Origin: an uncultured Bacteroidia bacterium
GTDB taxonomy: Bacteria > Bacteroidota > Bacteroidia > Bacteroidales > F082
Direction of reading: 5' to 3'
Assembly (NCBI GenBank): GCA_902785755.1
Contig: CACZZO010000002.1
Coordinates: 124,001 to 188,000 of the forward strand
DNA length: 64,000 nucleotides
The position numbers were made by a program, and so were the translations under genes. The notes under the pieces were generated by a model, which saw only the letters and a list, made by a program, of their open reading frames with translations, made no database searches and had not been told where the DNA came from. Positions 1 to 8,031 of the stretch are shown here, piece after piece. Position 1 is the first letter of the stretch, and every line of letters starts with the position of its first letter.

Positions 1-822
1 GAAAAGTTGAAACAATACTATGACGGCTACCATTTTTCGTATGCTTCGGAAGACATTTACAATCCTTTTAGCCTGATGAACGCTTTCTGCGACCGACAAA
101 TTTCCAACTATTGGTTTGAGAGCGGCACGCCTACGTTTTTGTTCCAGCAGATGCAGCGTTTCCACACGGATATCCTTGGTTTGGATGAACTTGAGGAGCC
201 TTCTTCGGCTTTTGACCGCCCCACGGAGGCGATGGAGAGTGCCTTGCCCTTGCTCTATCAAAGTGGCTATTTGACCATCAAAGGCTACGACCGCGAGTCG
301 GAACTTTATCGTCTTTCGCTTCCCAACAAGGAGGTGCGCGTTGGGTTCATCCAGGGCTTGTTGCCGACTTATGTGGGCTTGGAAAGCAATGTTGTGCAGA
401 AAGGATTTGCCCTTAAGTTTTGGCAGGCATTGAAAAAGAACGACATAGACCTCGCCTTGCGCGAGATGCAGGCTTATTTGGCTGGGTTGCCCTATATTGA
501 GGGCTTCAAGAAAAAGTTGGAGAATGTGAGCGACCGTGAAGGTTTCTACGAATGGACTTTCTACCTGATTTTCAATATGTTGAATATATATGTCAGAACC
601 CAAGTGAAGTGCGCCAACGGCAGGGCTGACGTGGTGGTGTTCATGCCCGATACGGTGTATGTCATTGAGTTGAAAGTGGACAAAACCGCTCAAGAAGCCT
701 TGAATCAGATAGAAAACAATGGTTATGCCGTTCAGTATCAAACTGATGGACGAAAAGTGGTGAAAGTTGGTGTCAATTTTTCTTCTGAAACCAAAACCAT
801 CAACGAATGGATTGTCGGATAA
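1..822 (+). CDS. AAA ATPase / PD-(D/E)XK nuclease-like protein, C-terminal part (5' end outside window)
   Basis: The reading frame is open from base 1, so only the C-terminal half is present (273 codons plus stop). The N-terminal part of what remains (QYYDGYHF, then NPFSLMNAF) matches the region after the ATPase core in the Bacteroidota AAA-ATPase-like family, and the end is a PDDEXK_9-type nuclease fold. Counting from the first codon, the candidate catalytic residues are D210 in GRADVVV, E223 and K225 in IELKV. Members usually carry an N-terminal Walker A motif, which would lie upstream of this window. The biological role is not established; these proteins are often present in many copies per genome. 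The family call is a recollection, not a search result. Confidence 0.8.
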   Translation, partial: EKLKQYYDGYHFSYASEDIYNPFSLMNAFCDRQISNYWFESGTPTFLFQQMQRFHTDILGLDELEEPSSAFDRPTEAMESALPLLYQSGYLTIKGYDRESELYRLSLPNKEVRVGFIQGLLPTYVGLESNVVQKGFALKFWQALKKNDIDLALREMQAYLAGLPYIEGFKKKLENVSDREGFYEWTFYLIFNMLNIYVRTQVKCANGRADVVVFMPDTVYVIELKVDKTAQEALNQIENNGYAVQYQTDGRKVVKVGVNFSSETKTINEWIVG

Positions 823-848
823 GTTGAATTGAAAACGTAAAAGTCATT

Positions 849-1403
849 ATGCCTCAAAAAGATACAAAAACACAATTTCACGCAGTGTTGGCGCAATGCC
901 GCAAACTGTTTGTCGATAAGATGAAGGACTATGGTCCGGCATGGCGGATTTTAAGAACGCCTTCGATTACCGACCAGATTTTTATTAAGGTCAAGAGAAT
1001 CAGAACTTTGCAGACTACTTCTGAGCGACTTGTGGACGAAGGCATTGAGCCGGAGTTCATTGGCATTGTCAATTATGCGGCGATGGGTGTCATACAGTTG
1101 CAACTCGGCGTGGTCGACCAGCCGGATTTGAACGCTGAGGAGGCCACGGCATTGTACGACAAAGTCACCACTGAGGCCTACGAACTGATGACACGCAAGA
1201 ACCACGACTATTCCGAGGCTTGGCGCGACATGCGCGTCAGTTCCATAACCGACCTGATTATGAGCAAGGTGTTGCGCACCAAAAGCATCGAGGATCACGG
1301 CGGCAAAACCCTTGTGTCTGAAGGACTTGACGCAAATTATTACGATATGATTAATTATGCGGTATTCGCGCTGATACTGCTGAGCGAACAGGAAAAGAAA
1401 TGA
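849..1403 (+). CDS. DUF1599 domain protein (two-repeat, nucleotide-modification-associated domain)
   Basis: This 184-residue protein holds two copies of the same module. The first is around residues 24-36 (KMKDYGPAWRILR) and the second around 117-127 (KNHDYSEAWRDMR), each followed by a SITD-I--KV-R helix. This matches DUF1599, a family common in Bacteroidota and grouped with nucleotide modification-associated or MazG-like all-alpha proteins; no enzymatic activity is established here. The stop codon overlaps the next start (ATGA), so the protein is probably translationally coupled to the DoxX-like membrane protein downstream. Start ATG chosen because the first repeat begins about 20 residues in, as in the second copy. 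Confidence 0.85.
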   Translation: MPQKDTKTQFHAVLAQCRKLFVDKMKDYGPAWRILRTPSITDQIFIKVKRIRTLQTTSERLVDEGIEPEFIGIVNYAAMGVIQLQLGVVDQPDLNAEEATALYDKVTTEAYELMTRKNHDYSEAWRDMRVSSITDLIMSKVLRTKSIEDHGGKTLVSEGLDANYYDMINYAVFALILLSEQEKK

Positions 1404-2638
1404 AAAAGAGAAACAACATCAACCTCCCTTGGATGAGCATCGGTGTGGCTTTGGCCTCGGCTGTGGGCATTTATTTCCTGCCCGAATTTCATCTTTGGTT
1501 TCTGCTTATTTTGCTGATTAACTTGTTGATACCATTGATTTTCAGCAAAAAATATGACAATGCTGCCTTGACGGTTTGTCGCCTTTTGGTGGGCGCGTTG
1601 TTCATTTTCAGCAGTTTCACCAAGGGTGTCGACCCACTCGGGACAAAGTACAAAATGCTGGATTATTTGGCCGTCTATGGCATGACTTGGCTCAACGATT
1701 TCGCTTTGATTTTGGCCATACTGATGATTTTAGCCGAGTTCATTGTGGGCATTTGCTTGATTACCAAAGTTTTCCCACGATTGGCCGTGTTGGGTGCCAC
1801 CTTATTAATGATGTTTTTCACCGCAACGACCTTGTTTGATGCCTTGTATGATTTGGTGCCTGATTGTGGGTGTTTTGGTACGGCTATCAAAATGAGCAAC
1901 TGGCAGACTTTCTACAAGAATTTGGTCATTGATGCTGTTCTTATTCCGCTGATTATCAATAATAAAAAGTTGGAAAACAAGATGTCTGGTGGCACGCAGT
2001 TTGCCATTGGTTGCGTTTATGCCTTGGCGTTTTTGGGCTTTGAGGTTTACAATTACCGTCATTTGCCCGTTGTCGATTTCATGAATTGGAAGGTGGGCAA
2101 GCAATTGAATGTTGAAACCTCTGGCGATGCAGATATTTATTTGATTTACAGGAATAAAGCCACTGGAGAGACACAAGAATTCCTCTCGCCGAATTATCCT
2201 TGGAATGATTCGGTTTGGATGTCGGAGTGGGAGTTCGTCGACCAAAGGACGGAAGGCAGCAGCAATTTCCTCGGATTCAGTGCTTTGGATGAATCGGGCA
2301 ATGATGTCACCGAGTCCATCTTGACGACGGAAAAATTGTTGATGTTCACCTCACACGATTTGGCTGATGTGACGGAAAAGCAATGGGCGAAGGTGAAAGA
2401 AGTCACGGAAACCGCTGAAAAACAGGGCTATATTGTGATTTGGGTGGTCGCCAACGAGCCTGAATTTGTGGAACAATTGCGCGAGCAATATGATTTCCTT
2501 TACGAGGTGTATTACGCTGACGAACTGGAAATCAAGCCGATAGTTCGCTCCAATCCGGGTCTGGTCTGGTTGGACAATGGCTTGGTGAAGAACAAATGGA
2601 GCGTTGTCGATTTCAAAAAGGCGATGAAAGTTTTGTAA
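1400..2638 (+). CDS. BT_3928-like DoxX/MauE-type membrane protein with C-terminal thioredoxin-like region
   Basis: The N-terminal 190 residues contain several hydrophobic helices (for example from IGVALASAVGIYFL and VCRLLVGALFIFSSF onward) and the motif DCGCFG at residues 155-160, whose paired cysteines C156 and C158 are typical of MauE/DoxX-like redox membrane proteins. The C-terminal 200 residues are soluble and end in a region resembling a thioredoxin-like fold (IVIWVVANEPEFVEQL, then a short beta segment), lacking an obvious CXXC. In Bacteroidota this arrangement is annotated BT_3928 family and usually sits directly downstream of DUF1599, as here (ATGA overlap). A role in disulfide or quinone chemistry at the inner membrane is inference. 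Confidence 0.8.
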   Translation: MKKRNNINLPWMSIGVALASAVGIYFLPEFHLWFLLILLINLLIPLIFSKKYDNAALTVCRLLVGALFIFSSFTKGVDPLGTKYKMLDYLAVYGMTWLNDFALILAILMILAEFIVGICLITKVFPRLAVLGATLLMMFFTATTLFDALYDLVPDCGCFGTAIKMSNWQTFYKNLVIDAVLIPLIINNKKLENKMSGGTQFAIGCVYALAFLGFEVYNYRHLPVVDFMNWKVGKQLNVETSGDADIYLIYRNKATGETQEFLSPNYPWNDSVWMSEWEFVDQRTEGSSNFLGFSALDESGNDVTESILTTEKLLMFTSHDLADVTEKQWAKVKEVTETAEKQGYIVIWVVANEPEFVEQLREQYDFLYEVYYADELEIKPIVRSNPGLVWLDNGLVKNKWSVVDFKKAMKVL

Positions 2639-2647
2639 GGAAAAACG

Positions 2648-3715
2648 ATGGGCGCATACATTGTCAGGAAACTGCTTTACGGAATTGCGGTGCTTTGGGG
2701 TGTCGCGACGTTGGTGTTTTTCTTGTTCAACATCCTGCCCGGCGACCCTGCCCAAATGATGCTCGGCCAGCGTGCCGACAAGGAATCGGTGGATGCCATT
2801 CGTGAGGAGTTGGGTATGAACCAAAGCCTTGGAAAACAATATGTTGACTATCTCAACGACTTGGTTCCGATTTCGTTTTATGATGTTTCAGAGGGTGAGC
2901 AAAAGTTGGACAAGATTGGTCGTTTTGCCAAAATTGCTGCCATTGGTTCGACCGCTATTGTGCTGAAAGCCCCTTACTTGCGCATGTCGTACCAAAGCAA
3001 GCGCAAAGTTTCCGACATTTTGGGCGAAGCCTTTCCGAATACCCTACTGTTAGCCGCCGTTTCCATTTCCCTTGCCATGCTATTGGGCTTGGTTATTGGC
3101 ATTTTGACGGCGGTCATCAACACCAAGTTTCTCAACAAGTTGACGCTTTTCATCACCACGATAGGCATGTCCTTGCCTTCGTTTTTTGCGGCCATTTTGA
3201 TGGCTTGGGTTTTCGGTTTTTTGTTGGAACGTTATACAGGTTTGGGCATGACGGGCAGCCTTTACACCGTCGACGAATACGGTAGGGGAGAGTTTTTAAG
3301 CCTTCGTAACCTCATTTTGCCCGCTTTGACCTTGGGAATGAGGCCTTTGGCAGTGGTCACTGAACTTACACGCACCTCTTTGCTTGAGGCTATGTCGATG
3401 GACTATGTGCGCACGGCGCGAGCCAAAGGCTTGAAGCCGTTCCGCGTTATCTGTGTCCATGCCTTGCGCAATGCCTTGAACCCTGTCGTGACGGCGGTTT
3501 CGGGCTGGTTTGCCTCGCTATTAGCGGGTGCGGTTTTCGTGGAGTATGTCTTCGATTGGAAGGGCATCGGCGTTGTGGTGGTCGACGCGCTCGACAAGTA
3601 CGATTTCCCTGTCATCATGGGTGCGGTGCTGCTCATTGCGGTCATGCTCATCATCGTCAATATTGTGGTCGACATCATTTATGGCATCATCGACCCGAGA
3701 GTGAGAATAAGTTAG
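2648..3715 (+). CDS. ABC transporter permease, dipeptide/oligopeptide (DppB/OppB) type
   Basis: This 355-residue membrane protein begins MGAYIVRKLLYGIAVLWGVATLVFFLFNILPGDPAQ, the first transmembrane helix and GDP motif of OppB/DppB permeases. The BPD_transp_1 core follows, with an EAA-type loop in the region AMSMDYVRTARAKGLKPFRVI (about 243-263), the ATPase-contact site, and ends IIYGIIDPRVRIS. It should import peptides or similar substrates together with a second permease, ATPases and a binding protein. None of those partners is in the window, so it is an orphan permease here; stand-alone DppB-like genes of this kind occur in Bacteroidota. It starts 9 bp after the DoxX-like gene and is probably cotranscribed. 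A hairpin follows the stop codon. Confidence 0.88.
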   Translation: MGAYIVRKLLYGIAVLWGVATLVFFLFNILPGDPAQMMLGQRADKESVDAIREELGMNQSLGKQYVDYLNDLVPISFYDVSEGEQKLDKIGRFAKIAAIGSTAIVLKAPYLRMSYQSKRKVSDILGEAFPNTLLLAAVSISLAMLLGLVIGILTAVINTKFLNKLTLFITTIGMSLPSFFAAILMAWVFGFLLERYTGLGMTGSLYTVDEYGRGEFLSLRNLILPALTLGMRPLAVVTELTRTSLLEAMSMDYVRTARAKGLKPFRVICVHALRNALNPVVTAVSGWFASLLAGAVFVEYVFDWKGIGVVVVDALDKYDFPVIMGAVLLIAVMLIIVNIVVDIIYGIIDPRVRIS

Positions 3716-3719
3716 TTGT

Positions 3720-3744
3720 AGGGCTGTCACACCGTGGCAGCCGA
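3720..3744. repeat. Intergenic hairpin GGCTGTCAC/GTGGCAGCC (REP-like)
   Basis: GGCTGTCAC (3722-3730), loop ACC, then GTGGCAGCC form a 9-bp stem with one G-T wobble between the permease stop and the thioesterase start. No T-tract follows, so it is not a clear intrinsic terminator. Two hairpins with the same arms lie at 29625-29647 and 29664-29688. Confidence 0.6.
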
Positions 3745-3756
3745 AAAATTGAAACA

Positions 3757-4515
3757 ATGGATAAAATCGGAAAATACGAGTTTGTTGCGGAGCCGTTCCA
3801 CTGTGATTTTTCGGGACGGATGTTTCTCGGACACCTTGGAAACCAGATGCTTAATGCGGCTGATTTCCATTCCACAGACCGAGGTTTCGGGATGAAATAC
3901 CTTATGACCATCAATCGCTCGTGGGTGCTTTCGCGATTGGCTATTGAAATGATGGAAATGCCCGGTCAACATGAGCATTACACCGTTGAGACATGGGTGG
4001 AAAGCGCGATGAAGTTTTTCACCAATCGTAATTTTTGCGTAGCGGCTGGCGATGGCCGCATCTTTGGCTACGGGCGTTCCATTTGGGCCATGATTGACAC
4101 GGAAACGCGCCAACCTACCGACATCTATTCTATCGACAACGGTGCTATCGACAAATGGATTGTGGCCGACAAACCTTGCCCGATTGAAAAAAACAGTCGT
4201 GTGAAGATGTCGGAAAACGCTGATTTTATGCGTTGTATAGATATTAATTATAATGACATCGACATCAACGGGCATGTCAATTCGGTGAAATACATCGAGC
4301 ATGTGCTGGATTTGTGGGACATTGCTTGGTATCGTGAGCATAGGCTCAAACGCTTTGAAATTGCCTATGTCGCGGAGGCACACGAGGGTGACAAATTGAG
4401 TTTCTATCGCGAGCAAACGGCTGAAAATGAGTGTTGTGTGCGTTTGGTGAAATCCGAACCAACTGGGATAAATGCGGAAGTTTGCCGTTGCAAGTTGGTA
4501 TTTGTTAATCATTAA
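3757..4515 (+). CDS. Acyl-ACP thioesterase (double hotdog fold)
   Basis: The 252-residue product matches the bacterial acyl-ACP thioesterase family, which hydrolyses acyl-acyl carrier protein to free fatty acid. The N-terminal hotdog holds MTINRSWVLSRLAIEM and the ETWVES strand. The C-terminal hotdog carries D-I-N-G-H-V-N around residues 169-175, with N171 and H173 in the catalytic loop, then VKYIEHVLD. The frame is open for another 67 codons upstream, overlapping the permease gene, but family members begin near MDKIGKYEF, so ATG 3757 was chosen. The gene lies in the same plus-strand run as the permease, 42 bp downstream, with a hairpin between them. Confidence 0.88.
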   Translation: MDKIGKYEFVAEPFHCDFSGRMFLGHLGNQMLNAADFHSTDRGFGMKYLMTINRSWVLSRLAIEMMEMPGQHEHYTVETWVESAMKFFTNRNFCVAAGDGRIFGYGRSIWAMIDTETRQPTDIYSIDNGAIDKWIVADKPCPIEKNSRVKMSENADFMRCIDINYNDIDINGHVNSVKYIEHVLDLWDIAWYREHRLKRFEIAYVAEAHEGDKLSFYREQTAENECCVRLVKSEPTGINAEVCRCKLVFVNH

Positions 4516-4526
4516 AGCAAATTTGA

Positions 4527-5480
4527 ATGAAAAAACTGATAATCATATTGTTATGCTTGATTCCGTTGTTTTCTAAGGCGCAGTTGGTGGCCTGCCGTAA
4601 TGTCATCCCTGATAACTACGATTTTTGGCTCTATCTGCCTAAGGATTATGCAACTGCAATCGAAAAGAAGCCCGTAATACTGTTCCTTCATGGCCGGAGT
4701 TTGAGTGGCGATGACTTGAGTTTGGTTCGGCATTATGGTTGCATCAATGCGCTGCTCCGTGGTCGTGAAATTGATGCAATTGTGATTGCTCCACAATCGA
4801 AAACAGCATGGAAACCCGAAAAATTGATGGAGTTATATAATTGGGTGACAACTAATTACCGTTCAGATACTAACCGGTTTTATGTGTTGGGCATGAGCAT
4901 GGGCGGTTTCGGGACGTTGGATTTTGTGGCGGCTTATCCCGACAAGGTGGCTGCGGCTATGTCTATGTGTGGCGGCTCGACGGCCAAGTCGCTTTGCGGT
5001 TTGAACGATGTGCCTTTGTGGATTATTCATGGCACGGCAGATCAGGATGTTCCTGTTTGGCGTTCAGAAAGGGTGGTCGATTCCATGTGCGTTTGCGGCG
5101 ACACGAGTAGGTTGATTTTCAATAAATTGAAGAGCGTAAACCATACCAGTCTTGTGCGTGTTTTCTACTTGCAGCAAACATACGACTGGCTGTTTTCCCA
5201 CAACTTGACGGATTCATTGCGTTTGGCGAACAAGGATTATACCATTTCGCGGGAGTTGCTTTATGCCGCTTACGATGACCTTGAAAATAAATCGGATATT
5301 CAAATCATTGATTTGCAGAGTTATAAGGATAGTCAGAAGCAATATTATGTCGTCAAGAAGGGCGATACGTTGAGTTCGATTGCGGTGGAAAACAATTCTA
5401 CGGTGTCCATTTTGTGCAAACTCAACAACATTAGGAAAGACGCAAAACTATGGCCCGGTCGGAAAATCAGGGTGAAATGA
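4527..5480 (+). CDS. Secreted alpha/beta hydrolase (esterase-like) with C-terminal LysM domain
   Basis: A signal peptide (MKKLIIILLCLIPLFSKA) precedes an alpha/beta hydrolase of the dienelactone hydrolase/S9-like esterase type. The oxyanion segment is VILFLHGRSLSGD, the nucleophile elbow GMSMGG puts Ser at residue 124, the acid is probably in HGTADQDVPV and the His in VNHTSL. The last 45 residues (YYVVKKGDTLSSIAVENN to PGRKIRVK) form a LysM domain, which binds peptidoglycan or chitin-like glycans and would hold the enzyme at the cell wall. The substrate cannot be read from sequence. It starts 11 bp after the thioesterase stop and is the last plus gene before a convergent neighbour. Confidence 0.85.
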   Translation: MKKLIIILLCLIPLFSKAQLVACRNVIPDNYDFWLYLPKDYATAIEKKPVILFLHGRSLSGDDLSLVRHYGCINALLRGREIDAIVIAPQSKTAWKPEKLMELYNWVTTNYRSDTNRFYVLGMSMGGFGTLDFVAAYPDKVAAAMSMCGGSTAKSLCGLNDVPLWIIHGTADQDVPVWRSERVVDSMCVCGDTSRLIFNKLKSVNHTSLVRVFYLQQTYDWLFSHNLTDSLRLANKDYTISRELLYAAYDDLENKSDIQIIDLQSYKDSQKQYYVVKKGDTLSSIAVENNSTVSILCKLNNIRKDAKLWPGRKIRVK

Positions 5481-5507
5481 TACTTGGTTGAAAAATCTGG
5501 TATTCAA

Positions 5508-6263
5508 TCAATTAATCATCCATGCCACGCCTGCGCCGATAGAAAAGTATTTCCCAAGGTTTTGGAAATCCAAGTCGGCTTCGAGGTCCAACTGCACGCG
5601 GCGCGACACCAACCAAGTCAGGCCAAATTCAGTCATGTATTGGTTTGCCTCTTCGGGATGCAGGTAGTTGTAGGTCTCCACAAAAGCCCCAAGGCTTTCC
5701 GTGAAGTTGTAGCCTAATGCAAAAGCGAGGAATGTGGTGGGTGTTGCCGTTTCTCCATCCCATTCCAAACCAGCATTATAGGAAATGGAGAAGCGCTCGC
5801 CAATGCTATGCTCGAAGATGGCGTACATGGCAGGCGCGAGGTGGGTGGGGAGCAAGTCCTTTGAGCCGACATGAGGTGACTTGAGTTCAGCCAAAAAACC
5901 AACGGATGGGATGATGCCCGAACCTTCGTTGAATTTGATTTTTGTCCCGACGGTGAGCGGCGCGATGCCAAAAGTGGGCATGGCGGCTTCGTTGTCGTAC
6001 ATCAGGAAGTCCATGCCAACGCGCAACTCCATGTTTTGGAAAAGGCCATAGCGGAGGATGGTGCTGTTCAATGTAAATGTGCGTGTCCCGTCGGCTGCTT
6101 TTTCGAAAGCAAATCCGTTGTCCCATCCAAGTTTTTGAAAATGAGTTACATCTGCGCCGAATGTATGTCCAGGACGGTCGGGAACCACGGTGGGGTGTTC
6201 GTTTTGGGCGAAGCAAAAACCGCTTGCCAAAATAAATGCAAACAATATAGGCAACCTTTTCAT
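5508..6263 (-). CDS. Outer-membrane transporter-like protein (phenol-degradation MetA-like barrel)
   Basis: This is a 251-residue protein with a signal peptide (MKRLPILFAFILASGFCFAQ). The mature part opens with VVPDRPGHTFGADVTHFQKLGWDNGFAFEK and continues in alternating beta strands such as NSTILRYGLFQNMELRVGMDFLMYD, ending in an aromatic strand (FSIGAGVAWMIN). This matches the PF13557-type transporter family, predicted outer-membrane beta barrels. The name of the family comes from an aromatic degradation operon, and no such pathway is present here, so substrate is unknown. It is convergent with the LysM hydrolase (27 bp gap) and divergent from tpiA. Confidence in the fold is higher than in the function. 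Confidence 0.75.
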   Translation of the reverse strand: MKRLPILFAFILASGFCFAQNEHPTVVPDRPGHTFGADVTHFQKLGWDNGFAFEKAADGTRTFTLNSTILRYGLFQNMELRVGMDFLMYDNEAAMPTFGIAPLTVGTKIKFNEGSGIIPSVGFLAELKSPHVGSKDLLPTHLAPAMYAIFEHSIGERFSISYNAGLEWDGETATPTTFLAFALGYNFTESLGAFVETYNYLHPEEANQYMTEFGLTWLVSRRVQLDLEADLDFQNLGKYFSIGAGVAWMIN

Positions 6264-6304
6264 TCAGATTCTGGTTTTGAATTTAGTCGACAAAGATAGA
6301 AAAC

Positions 6305-6337
6305 TTTGGAATGGTATATGAAAAATTTGTACTTTTG
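6305..6337 (+). promoter_or_regulatory. Promoter for tpiA operon
   Basis: TTTG at 6305-6308 and TACTTTTG at 6330-6337 are separated by 21 bp, fitting the Bacteroidota TTTG / TAnnTTTG promoter. The tpiA start lies 67 bp downstream after an AT-rich leader that contains AAATCCTTGAAT and AAATCTTTAAATC. Confidence 0.65.
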
Positions 6338-6404
6338 TATTTTTTAAATAGTGTATTATAAATTGTTAAATCCTTGAATCTTAAATCTTTAAATCAAAAA
6401 TAAA

Positions 6405-7184
6405 ATGAGAAGCAAAATCGTAGCAGGAAACTGGAAAATGAACCTCACTTTCGATGAGGCTGAAGATTTGGTCGATGGCATCCTTGACCGCTTTGACGCA
6501 ATGGACGAACTGAATTGCGAAGTCATCATCTGCCCGCCGTTCCCCTATTTGGAAATGCTAACCGACTGGGAGGCAGAGGAACAGCGTTTCAATGTGGGTG
6601 CGCAAAATTGTAGCGCATACGACAAGGGCGCTTACACGGGCGAGGTTTCGGCCAAAATGCTGAAGTCATTGGAAGTTGACTATTGCATCGTCGGGCACAG
6701 CGAGAGAAGGAAATATTTCGGCGAGACCAATGAGGTGCTGGCCGAAAAGATTAACCGCTTGATTGAGAACAATATGTCGCCGATTTATTGTGTCGGTGAG
6801 GTGCTTGAGGAGCGTGAGGCGGGTCGCCATTTCGAAGTCGTCAAGGAGCAATTGGAGAAAGGTTTGTTCCACCTCGACGGCGATGCCATTTACGACACCA
6901 TCATTGCTTACGAGCCCGTTTGGGCCATCGGCACGGGCAAGACCGCCACGCCCGAACAGGCGCAGGAAATGCACGCCTACATCCGCTCGTTGGTGAAGGA
7001 ACACTACGACGAGGCCACGGCTGACGACATCCGCATCCTATACGGCGGCAGTTGCAACGCCAAGAACGCCACTGAGTTGTTCTCGCAACCCGATGTGGAC
7101 GGCGGCCTGATTGGTGGTGCGTCATTGAAGGCTGAGGACTTCGCTTCCATCTGCTTGCAGGCCTCACACATCGGCGAGGAATGA
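6405..7184 (+). CDS. tpiA: Triosephosphate isomerase
   Basis: This 259-residue enzyme interconverts dihydroxyacetone phosphate and glyceraldehyde 3-phosphate in glycolysis and gluconeogenesis. Signature segments are all present: VAGNWKMN near the N-terminus with the substrate-binding Asn and Lys, VGHSERR with catalytic H98, the signature AYEPVWAIGTGKTA with catalytic E170 and the flexible loop 6, and YGGSC plus GGLIGGASL for phosphate binding. Length is normal for the family. It has its own promoter and overlaps the prmA start by 4 bp (ATGA), an arrangement that implies translational coupling. Confidence 0.98.
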   Translation: MRSKIVAGNWKMNLTFDEAEDLVDGILDRFDAMDELNCEVIICPPFPYLEMLTDWEAEEQRFNVGAQNCSAYDKGAYTGEVSAKMLKSLEVDYCIVGHSERRKYFGETNEVLAEKINRLIENNMSPIYCVGEVLEEREAGRHFEVVKEQLEKGLFHLDGDAIYDTIIAYEPVWAIGTGKTATPEQAQEMHAYIRSLVKEHYDEATADDIRILYGGSCNAKNATELFSQPDVDGGLIGGASLKAEDFASICLQASHIGEE

Positions 7185-8008
7185 AGACATTCGAGTATTC
7201 ATTTACGGCACCAAGTTCCGACATTCAGCACGACATGCTGACTACGATGCTGGCGGAAATTGGTTTTGACTCGTTCATGGATGATGCAATGGGCTTAAAA
7301 GCCTATTGCTCAGCCGATAATAGAGATGATTTGGCTGTTGAGAACCTCTTGCTTGAACCGTCTTTTTCAGACATCCGACTGCTGAAAGTGGAGGAAATGC
7401 CCGACAAGGACTGGAACGAGGTTTGGGAGGCTTCCTATCAGCCTGTGGTTGTGAACGATAGGTGTCGTGTTCGGGCGCCATTCCACGAGCCTGACCCAAG
7501 TTTCGAGTTCGATTTGGTCATTGAGCCGAAAATGTCGTTTGGGACGGCCAACCACGAAACGACCGCGCAAATCATCCAATTGATGTTGGAAACTGATTTT
7601 CAAGGGAAAACAGTGCTCGACATGGGTAGTGGAACGGCGGTTTTGGCCATTCTCGCCAAAAAACTTGGCGCGGCGCATACCGTGGCCATCGACAACGACG
7701 AGTGGGCCTATCGCAATGCTTTCACTAACACGGAGTTGAATGGCGTTTCCGACATTGAAATTATCCTCGGCGATGCTTCGTCGATTCGGGGCAGTTTCGA
7801 TGTGGTGTTGGCCAACATCAACCGCAACATCCTTTTGCGCGACATGCACCTTTATGTTGCCGCCATGCGTCCCGATGCGCACATTTTCTTCAGCGGTTTC
7901 TACACTGAGGATTTGGAAAGCATCAAGGCGGAGGCGGAACGTTTAGGACTACATTATTGCCGCCACCTGAGCCGCAACAATTGGGTGGCTGCTGAATTTG
8001 TCAAATAA
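7181..8008 (+). CDS. prmA: Ribosomal protein L11 methyltransferase
   Basis: The 275-residue protein is a class I SAM-dependent methyltransferase of the PrmA family, which methylates the N-terminus and lysines of ribosomal protein L11. The N-terminal substrate-recognition domain is followed by the linker (KMSFGTANHETTAQIIQLML), motif I VLDMGSGTAVLAI with D147 and G149, the acidic VAIDND loop, and the ANINRNIL motif corresponding to the family's NI/NP loop. It is coupled to tpiA by an ATGA overlap and followed 23 bp later by the very large secreted protein, so all three may share the tpiA promoter. Confidence 0.95.
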   Translation: MKTFEYSFTAPSSDIQHDMLTTMLAEIGFDSFMDDAMGLKAYCSADNRDDLAVENLLLEPSFSDIRLLKVEEMPDKDWNEVWEASYQPVVVNDRCRVRAPFHEPDPSFEFDLVIEPKMSFGTANHETTAQIIQLMLETDFQGKTVLDMGSGTAVLAILAKKLGAAHTVAIDNDEWAYRNAFTNTELNGVSDIEIILGDASSIRGSFDVVLANINRNILLRDMHLYVAAMRPDAHIFFSGFYTEDLESIKAEAERLGLHYCRHLSRNNWVAAEFVK

Positions 8009-8031
8009 TTGGTTTTTAATACTTTGAATAG

